This document shows positions 58,215 to 64,000 of a stretch of 64,000 nucleotides of DNA, one piece after another. How positions within the stretch are numbered: the stretch's first letter is position 1; every line of letters starts with the position of its first letter. This DNA is from an uncultured Bacteroidota bacterium (GTDB taxonomy: Bacteria > Bacteroidota > Bacteroidia > Bacteroidales > P3). The notes under the pieces are model-generated. The model made no database searches. It had not been told where the DNA came from and saw nothing but the letters and a program-made list of their open reading frames with translations. Position numbers and translations under genes: made by a program. The DNA is taken from assembly GCA_902800395.1 (NCBI GenBank), contig CADCEC010000002.1:1-64000 (forward strand). The letters are read 5' to 3'.

Positions 58215-59774
58215 ATGGCTTTTGAACAGAAGATAAAAGAGCTGCTGGACAAGCGTGGCGAGGCCCGCTTGGGTGGTGGCCAGAAAGGTATCGACAAACA
58301 GCACGAGCAGGGCAAGCTCACCGCCCGTGAGCGTATCGCCCTGCTGCTCGACGAGGGTTCGTTTGAGGAATTCGACATGTTTGTCACCCATCGTTGCACC
58401 AATTTCGACATGCAGAAGAAGTCATACCTCGGCGACGGCGTGGTGACTGGCTACGGTACCATCAACGGCCGCATGGTGTATGTCTTCGCACAGGATTTCA
58501 CCGTCCTCGGCGGTTCGCTGAGCGAGACGATGGCCCTGAAGATTTGCAAGGTGATGGATCAGGCCATGAAGGTAGGTGCACCTGTGATTGGATTGAACGA
58601 CTCCGGCGGAGCCCGCATCCAGGAGGGTATCAACGCCCTGGCTGGCTATGCCGAGATTTTCGAGCGTAATATCCTGGCCAGCGGTGTGGTGCCGCAGATT
58701 AGCGCCATCTTTGGCCCCTGTGCCGGTGGCTCTGTCTACAGCCCCGCTTTGACCGACTTCATCTTTATGTCCAAGGAGAACAGCTACATGTTCCTCACCG
58801 GTCCGAAGGTGGTGAAAACCGTCACGGGCGAGGATGTCACCGTCGACAAACTCGGCGGCGCTATGGTGCATGCCACCAAGAGCGGCGTGGCCCACTTTGT
58901 CGGCGAGACCGAGGAGAGCACTATCAACACTATCCGCGAGTTGGTGGGCTACATTCCCAGCAACAACTTCGAGGAGGCTCCTATGGTGGCCACCGGCGAC
59001 CCCATCGACCGTCTGGAGGACACCCTCAACAGCATCATCCCCGAGAATCCCAACGAGGCCTACGATGTGAAGGATGTGATTCACGCCATTGTTGACGATG
59101 GTCAATTCCTTGAGGTACATGAGAATTTCGCCAAGAACCTCGTGGTCGGCTTTGCTCACATGGGCGGCATGAGCGTGGGTATCGTTGCCAACCAGCCCAA
59201 GGCTATGGCCGGCGTGCTCGATTGCAACGCCTCGCGTAAGGGCGCCCGCTTCGTACGCTTCTGCGACGCTTTCAATATCCCGCTGGTGACCCTCGTCGAC
59301 GTGCCCGGTTTCCTGCCCGGCACCGGCCAGGAGTACAACGGTGTCATCAACCACGGTGCCAAGATGCTCTTCGCCTTCGGCGAGGCCACGGTGCCCAAGG
59401 TTACCGTCACCCTCCGCAAGAGCTACGGTGGCGCCCACATCGTGATGAGCTGCAAGCAGCTGCGTAGCGATATCAACTATGCTTGGCCCACGGCTCAGAT
59501 TGCCGTCATGGGTGCCAGCGGTGCTACCGAGGTACTGCACGGTCGCGCCCTCAAGGAGATTACCGATGCCGAGGAGAAGGCCAAATTCATTGCCGAGAAG
59601 GAGAAGGAGTACAACGACCTCTTTGCCAATCCCTACAATGCTGCCAAGTACGGTTACATTGATGACGTCATCGAGCCGCGCAACACCCGCTTCCGCGTTA
59701 TTCGTGCCCTTCAGGCCCTGCAGACCAAGAAGGATACACTGCCCATGAAGAAGCATTGCAACCTTCCCTTGTAA
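58215..59774 (+). CDS. mmdA: Methylmalonyl-CoA decarboxylase/propionyl-CoA carboxylase carboxyltransferase subunit
   Basis: A 519-aa carboxyltransferase. It shows [49 protein letters not shown] and [18 protein letters not shown]. With the downstream OadG-like, biotin carrier and OadB-like proteins it most likely forms the Na+-pumping methylmalonyl-CoA decarboxylase that makes propionyl-CoA. A carboxylase-type role is the alternative, but no biotin carboxylase is present here. Leader repeats resemble TTAAACC. Confidence 0.94.
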   Translation: MAFEQKIKELLDKRGEARLGGGQKGIDKQHEQGKLTARERIALLLDEGSFEEFDMFVTHRCTNFDMQKKSYLGDGVVTGYGTINGRMVYVFAQDFTVLGGSLSETMALKICKVMDQAMKVGAPVIGLNDSGGARIQEGINALAGYAEIFERNILASGVVPQISAIFGPCAGGSVYSPALTDFIFMSKENSYMFLTGPKVVKTVTGEDVTVDKLGGAMVHATKSGVAHFVGETEESTINTIRELVGYIPSNNFEEAPMVATGDPIDRLEDTLNSIIPENPNEAYDVKDVIHAIVDDGQFLEVHENFAKNLVVGFAHMGGMSVGIVANQPKAMAGVLDCNASRKGARFVRFCDAFNIPLVTLVDVPGFLPGTGQEYNGVINHGAKMLFAFGEATVPKVTVTLRKSYGGAHIVMSCKQLRSDINYAWPTAQIAVMGASGATEVLHGRALKEITDAEEKAKFIAEKEKEYNDLFANPYNAAKYGYIDDVIEPRNTRFRVIRALQALQTKKDTLPMKKHCNLPL

Positions 59775-59836
59775 GGGTTATGATTTATAGATAATTAAAA
59801 TTATTGTTTAACCAAATTCATAAAAACATCAAAAAA

Positions 59837-60184
59837 ATGAAGAAAGTAGTTTTCACCGCTTTTGCCGCTCTGGCATTTGCTTTCATGATGACCGCTTGCA
59901 GCGGTAACAATGGTACCACCGACAGTGCTGCCGACACCACCAAGGCTGCCGTCGAGCAGGCTGCTCCCTGCGAGCACCAGTGCGCTCACGAGGCCGACAG
60001 CGCCATGTGCTGCAAAGACCAGGCCGTCGAAGGTCAGGCTTGCGAACACAAGTGCCAGAAGGCCGAAGGCCAGGAGTGCTGCAAGAAAGCTGAAGGCAAA
60101 GATTGCGACCACAAGTGCGACAAGGCTTGTGACCACAAGTGCCAGAAAGCTGAAGGCAAAGAGTGCTGCAAGAAAGCCAAGTAA
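59837..60184 (+). CDS. Cys/His-rich repeat lipoprotein
   Basis: A 115-aa lipoprotein (signal KKVVFTAFAALAFAFMMTAC). The mature part has repeats of the form C-(E/D)-H-(K/Q)-C, followed by E-C-C-K-K-A-E-G or a similar block. Some 15 cysteines and several histidines suggest metal or haem binding outside the cytoplasm. No family is known to me. It lies inside the decarboxylase operon and is followed by a strong hairpin. Confidence 0.78.
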   Translation: MKKVVFTAFAALAFAFMMTACSGNNGTTDSAADTTKAAVEQAAPCEHQCAHEADSAMCCKDQAVEGQACEHKCQKAEGQECCKKAEGKDCDHKCDKACDHKCQKAEGKECCKKAK

Positions 60185-60189
60185 TCTAT

Positions 60190-60220
60190 AGTGTTGCGGC
60201 GGCGCAGCCGCCGCAACACT
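60190..60220 (+). terminator. Strong intra-operon hairpin
   Basis: AGTGTTGCGGCGGC (60190-60203) pairs perfectly with GCCGCCGCAACACT (60207-60220), with TTTTTTT 10 bp later. It may set lower expression of the downstream decarboxylase subunits or protect the upstream message. Confidence 0.75.
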
Positions 60221-60259
60221 TGATTCACTTTTTTTGATGTTTACAATTAAAAAAGAACA

Positions 60260-61279
60260 ATGAAGACCATTTATAAATTGCTATTTGCAGGTCTGCTCAG
60301 CTTCTCGCTGCTCAGCGCCACTGCCCAGACAAATGGACAGCAGGGAGGGGCGGATGCCGTTGCTGGTGCTACGCCGGTGAAGGAAGCTCCTATGCCCGGT
60401 CCTGACGGTCATCACGGCTGTCCCGCCGCCATGGGTCCCGCTTGCCAAGCTGTGGACTTCCAGAGCGTCAAGATCTGCTATGCACCCATGTTGGATGCAT
60501 TCGTGGCCATCGACAGTGTCGAGTGCTCGGTACACCTCGTGAAGGATGTGGAAGGGAAGCTTGACACCGTTGCCGTCTTCAAGACCGACAACACCCACAA
60601 GCGTCACGACCTGAAGAATATCCTGCGACCCGTGAGCGTTACCGCCATGGGCGAATATGTTATCGTGCTGGCTTCGGCTGTGAACGATACAGCTTACGTG
60701 GTTATCCTCGATGCCCAGTTCAACGAGATGACCCGTCGCTCGTTCAACAGTCCCATGTATGCCATGGACCTAAAACCCGGCAAGCTCACCGTTGTAGGTC
60801 GCAACCCTTACGGCTATGACATCAATATCATCCCGCTGGGCACTCCCGAGAGCGGTCTCGACTTCATCGCCTTCGCTAAAGGCGAGATGTCGACGTTGCA
60901 CTACCGTGTGGCCAAACAGGCTGAGAAGATTAAGAGTTCTGACCCCGTGGGTATCGGCCTCACCGCTGTGGCTGTTGCTGTGGTGTTCCTAGCTCTCGTC
61001 TGCATTGCCCTCATCCTGCAGGGCACCGGCAAGCTGATGTCGGGTATGGATGAGAAGAAGAAGGGCAAGAAGGAGACTAAGAAGCCCATCGGCGCCATCG
61101 CTTCCTCTTCGAGAGACGATGAGGTGATTGCCGCCATAGCCGCCGCCATTCATCTTTACAATGACGAGCTCCACGACGAGGAGGATACCGTCATCACTAT
61201 CCAGAAGGTGGAGCGTGAGTGGACTCCGTGGAATGCCAAGTATTATAATATGAATCAATATTTTAATAATAGACGATAA
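60260..61279 (+). CDS. OadG-family decarboxylase gamma subunit with long exported N-terminal region
   Basis: A 339-aa protein. An N-terminal signal (KTIYKLLFAGLLSFSLLSATAQ) and a ~200-residue beta-rich extracytoplasmic part precede a single membrane helix (GIGLTAVAVAVVFLALVCIALIL). A short acidic OadG-like tail follows (DDEVIAAIAAAIHLYNDELHDEE) and closes with W-T-P-W-N-A-K-Y. The C-terminal pattern is the gamma subunit of Na+-pumping decarboxylases; the long N-terminal extension is a Bacteroidota feature. The stop overlaps the next ATG. Confidence 0.85.
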   Translation: MKTIYKLLFAGLLSFSLLSATAQTNGQQGGADAVAGATPVKEAPMPGPDGHHGCPAAMGPACQAVDFQSVKICYAPMLDAFVAIDSVECSVHLVKDVEGKLDTVAVFKTDNTHKRHDLKNILRPVSVTAMGEYVIVLASAVNDTAYVVILDAQFNEMTRRSFNSPMYAMDLKPGKLTVVGRNPYGYDINIIPLGTPESGLDFIAFAKGEMSTLHYRVAKQAEKIKSSDPVGIGLTAVAVAVVFLALVCIALILQGTGKLMSGMDEKKKGKKETKKPIGAIASSSRDDEVIAAIAAAIHLYNDELHDEEDTVITIQKVEREWTPWNAKYYNMNQYFNNRR

Positions 61280-61719
61280 TGAAAACCTATAAACTCAAGA
61301 TAAACGGCAACGACTATAATGTTGACATCAACGAGGTCGAAGGCCAGGAAGTTAAACTTAGCGTCAATGGTGAGGCTTATACTGTCACCGTCGACCAGGA
61401 AATGAAACCCCAGCGCAAGCCCGTGGCCGCTCCGCGTCCCGCCGCTGCTGCTTCACAGGTGGCTCCCGCCGCCGGCGGTGTGCAGAAAGCCAACGCTCCC
61501 GCTGCCGGCAGCAAAGTGTCCACTCCGCTGCCCGGCACCATCCTCGATGTCTTCGTCAATGTTGGCGACACCGTCAAGTCAGGTCAGACCGTAGTGCTGC
61601 TCGAGGCCATGAAGATGGAAAACAACATCGAGGCCGACTGCGAAGGTACCGTCAAGGAAGTCAAAGTCCGCAAGGGCGACAGCGTCCTCGAGGGCGATGT
61701 TCTGGTTGTAATTGGATAA
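61279..61719 (+). CDS. Biotin/lipoyl carrier protein of the decarboxylase
   Basis: A 146-aa biotin acceptor. A proline/alanine-rich linker (about 45-80) leads to the biotinyl domain with the E-A-M-K-M-E-N biotinylation site. It carries CO2 between the carboxyltransferase (MmdA) and the membrane subunit. The start overlaps the OadG-like stop (TAATG). Confidence 0.93.
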   Translation: MKTYKLKINGNDYNVDINEVEGQEVKLSVNGEAYTVTVDQEMKPQRKPVAAPRPAAAASQVAPAAGGVQKANAPAAGSKVSTPLPGTILDVFVNVGDTVKSGQTVVLLEAMKMENNIEADCEGTVKEVKVRKGDSVLEGDVLVVIG

Positions 61720-61731
61720 TTTGATTGAATT

Positions 61732-62901
61732 ATGATTAGTTTAGCAACAGGTGGCTTCATGGACTTCATGTCGACGCAGTTGGTACAATTCCTTGAATAT
61801 ACCGGCTTCGCCAACGTGACCTTCGGCCACATAGCAATGATTTTTATCGGCTTGCTGTTCATCTTCTTGGGCATCAAGTACGAGTTTGAACCCCTTCTGC
61901 TGGTACCTATCGGATTCGGTATGCTCATCGGCAACATTCCCTTCTATCCGGGACTGAAGATAGGTATCTATGAACAGGGGTCAGTGCTTAATATCCTATA
62001 CCACGGAGTGCAAAACGGATGGTATCCACCGCTAATCTTCCTGGGGATTGGTGCAATGACCGACTTCTCGGCATTGCTCTCCAATCCTAAGCTGATGCTT
62101 ATCGGCGCTGCTGCCCAGGTCGGTATTTTTGCCGCCTATATGGGTTCCCTGGCTTTGGGCTTCATGCCCAACGAGGCCGGTGCTATTGGTATCATCGGTG
62201 GTGCCGACGGTCCCACGGCCATCTTCATCTCGTCGCAGTTGGCGCCGGAACTCATGGGTGCTATCGCCGTATCGGCCTATAGCTACATGGCCTTGGTGCC
62301 CGTCATCCAGCCGCCCATCATGCGTCTGATGACTACCCAGAAGGAGCGCACCATCCGCATGAAACCGCCGCGTCAGGTCTCCAAGCTCGAGAAGATTAGC
62401 TTCCCCATCATCGGCCTGCTCTTCTGCGCCTTCATCGTGCCGAGCGGTCTGCCTCTGCTGGGTATGCTCTTCTTCGGCAACCTGCTGAAAGAATGTGGCG
62501 TCACCAAGCGTCTCTCCGAAGTGGCCTCCAACGCCGTGGTGAATATCTGCACGCTACTCATCGGCATCACGGTGGGTGCCTCCACTCAGGCTTCGGTCTT
62601 TCTCACCGGCAAGTCGGTGATGATCTTCGCTCTTGGTGCCGGCTCGTTCATCGTGGCCACCTTCTGTGGTGTGCTCTTCGTGAAGATTATGAACCTCTTC
62701 CTCAAGGAAGGCAACAAGATTAACCCGCTTATTGGTAACTCCGGCGTCAGTGCCGTGCCCGATGCCGCCCGTGTGTCGAACAACGTGGGCCTCGAGTACG
62801 ACAAGACCAACTACCTGCTCCAGCATGCCATGGGTCCCAATGTGGCCGGCGTGGTGGGTTCGGCAGTGGCCGCCGGTATCCTGCTGGCATTCCTACACTA
62901 A
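61732..62901 (+). CDS. Na+-translocating decarboxylase beta subunit
   Basis: A 389-aa membrane subunit (OadB/MmdB family) with about 9-10 transmembrane helices. It has IGIIGGADGPTAIFISS, the conserved Asp-containing ion-transport motif, and NSGVSAVPDAARVSN. It decarboxylates carboxybiotin and pumps Na+ out. It ends the mce-mmdA operon. Confidence 0.95.
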   Translation: MISLATGGFMDFMSTQLVQFLEYTGFANVTFGHIAMIFIGLLFIFLGIKYEFEPLLLVPIGFGMLIGNIPFYPGLKIGIYEQGSVLNILYHGVQNGWYPPLIFLGIGAMTDFSALLSNPKLMLIGAAAQVGIFAAYMGSLALGFMPNEAGAIGIIGGADGPTAIFISSQLAPELMGAIAVSAYSYMALVPVIQPPIMRLMTTQKERTIRMKPPRQVSKLEKISFPIIGLLFCAFIVPSGLPLLGMLFFGNLLKECGVTKRLSEVASNAVVNICTLLIGITVGASTQASVFLTGKSVMIFALGAGSFIVATFCGVLFVKIMNLFLKEGNKINPLIGNSGVSAVPDAARVSNNVGLEYDKTNYLLQHAMGPNVAGVVGSAVAAGILLAFLH

Positions 62902-64000
62902 GTGGGTCACTTTCTGCCCATAACACTCGACGAGGTCAAACGCCTCGGATGGGAGATGGTCGACGTGGTACTCGTCACCGGCGATGCCTACGTCGACCAT
63001 CCCTCTTTTGGTACTGCCGTTATCGGTCGCACCCTTGAGGCGGCAGGCTATCGTGTCGCCATCATCCCGCAACCCAACTGGCGCGATGACTTGCGCGATT
63101 TCCGCAAGTTCGGACGTCCGCGCCTCTTCTTTGGCGTCACCTCCGGTGCGATGGATTCCATGGTGAACCACTACACCGCTGCGCGACGTCTGCGTCATGA
63201 TGACGCCTACACCCCCGGTGGACAGGCTGGATTCCGTCCCGACCGTGCCACCTATGTCTACTCCCGCATCCTCAAGCAACTCTATCCTGATGTGCCGGTC
63301 ATTATTGCCGGCATAGAGGCCTCCATGCGGCGTCTGGCGCACTACGACTATTGGGACGACAAGCTCTTCCCCAGCATTCTCATCGACACCCCTGCCGACC
63401 TGATGAACTACGGGATGGGGGAGAAGACCACCTTGAAAATAGCCCGCCTCCTCGACGAAGACAAAGGCATCGAAGCCTGTTATGAGTTGCCGCAGGTGGC
63501 CTACATTAGACGGACATGTCCGACTAGTCCGACCATCGAACTCCATTCTTTCGAGGAGTGTCAGAAAAGTAAGCGCGCTGAAGCTGAGAATTATCACATT
63601 ATCGAACTCGAGAGCAACAAGATTGAAGCCGCCACGCTGGTACAGAAACATGGCGACAGCTATGTGGTGGTGAATCCGCCGGAGCCACCGATGAGTAGCG
63701 ACGAGGTGGATGCTTCGTTCGACCTGCCGTATCTGCGCCTGCCGCACCCCAAGTATAAGAAGCGCGGACCTATCCCCGCCTTCGAGATGATACGTTGGAG
63801 CGTAAATACCCACCGCGGCTGCTTCGGTGGCTGTTCTTTCTGCACCATCAGCGCCCACCAGGGCAAGCAGATAGCTAGCCGCAGTGAGGCCAGTATCCTG
63901 CGCGAGGTGGAGACCCTCACAGCCGACCCCGAGTTCCACGGTGTCCTCACCGACCTTGGAGGTCCTTCGGCCAATATGTGGCGCATGAAAGGGAAAAACC
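62902..64000 (+). CDS. YgiQ-family radical SAM protein (5' part, runs off the window)
   Basis: GTG 62902 follows the OadB stop directly; the frame is open to the end of the window (366 codons) and no closer ATG exists. It begins VGHFLPITLDEVKRLGW, then V-L-V-T-G-D-A-Y-V-D-H-P, typical of YgiQ. The radical-SAM cluster cysteines are in C-F-G-G-C-S-F-C. Relatives are of unclear substrate. A GTCCGACTAGTCCGACC-type repeat (63508-63534) encodes RRTCPTSPTIE, giving another in-frame repeat in a conserved gene. Confidence 0.9.
   Translation, partial: MGHFLPITLDEVKRLGWEMVDVVLVTGDAYVDHPSFGTAVIGRTLEAAGYRVAIIPQPNWRDDLRDFRKFGRPRLFFGVTSGAMDSMVNHYTAARRLRHDDAYTPGGQAGFRPDRATYVYSRILKQLYPDVPVIIAGIEASMRRLAHYDYWDDKLFPSILIDTPADLMNYGMGEKTTLKIARLLDEDKGIEACYELPQVAYIRRTCPTSPTIELHSFEECQKSKRAEAENYHIIELESNKIEAATLVQKHGDSYVVVNPPEPPMSSDEVDASFDLPYLRLPHPKYKKRGPIPAFEMIRWSVNTHRGCFGGCSFCTISAHQGKQIASRSEASILREVETLTADPEFHGVLTDLGGPSANMWRMKGKN
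63508..63534 (+). repeat. In-frame GTCCGACTA repeat in the YgiQ-like gene
   Basis: Two to three GTCCGAC units encode TCPTSPT. Confidence 0.6.

Noticed and set aside
58422-59756. 444-codon minus-strand frame opposite mmdA
   Set aside because: Shadow; composition and overlap match antisense artefacts.

Overview
The window looks like a chromosomal segment from an anaerobic gut- or rumen-type member of the Bacteroidales (Bacteroidota). Several things point there: TAnnTTTG promoter boxes, some with TTTG about 20 bp upstream; a YajC/YbbR-like/CoaE gene order; a DUF2723 membrane protein; and a methylmalonyl-CoA epimerase plus Na+-pumping decarboxylase operon of the succinate-propionate pathway. The genus cannot be fixed from the sequence alone.

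Bases 1-13,300 form an AT-rich accessory (defence-type) island. It opens with the C-terminus of an IS3-family transposase and a decayed helix-turn-helix fragment. Then come an unknown 495-aa protein, a tightly overlapping HNH / ATPase / DUF4435 / 118-aa operon that resembles PARIS with an added Septu-like HNH gene, a DUF2806 protein, a six-helix membrane protein, a broken P-loop NTPase-like gene, an AAA_14/DUF4143 ATPase, a four-helix-bundle protein and an OLD-like ATPase-TOPRIM nuclease. Three intact copies and one truncated copy of a 76-aa helicase-associated-domain protein punctuate the island, each placed just after a larger gene.

Bases 13,300-63,999 are a housekeeping core: leuS, nusB, a DUF1573 lipoprotein, yajC, a YbbR-like gene, coaE, a GH3/beta-lactamase fusion, a TerB/DnaJ protein, a uridine phosphorylase-like gene, an OmpA protein, an alpha-2-macroglobulin, arginine deiminase, DUF2723, atpB, pgk, a nitroreductase, an ABC-F protein, an acid phosphatase, a pseudouridine synthase, an RsmI-like methylase, an HtrA protease, a MATE transporter, sufB, the aguB-aguA pair for agmatine-to-putrescine conversion, an S41 protease, a candidate 6S-like RNA, the mce-mmdA-OadG-biotin carrier-OadB operon, and the start of a YgiQ radical SAM gene.

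The most striking feature is pervasive: short (mostly 7-11 bp) tandem-repeat tracts fill many intergenic gaps and also lie in frame inside conserved genes. The same peptide, VESGKWK, occurs four times in three unrelated enzymes. Repeat units that contain stop codons are seen between genes, while stop-free units occur inside genes. All three Avd/S23-type four-helix-bundle genes sit at such tracts, and one (38,571-38,954) is enclosed by a perfect 34-bp inverted repeat made of these heptamers. It looks like a minimal mobile cassette lodged between atpB and pgk.
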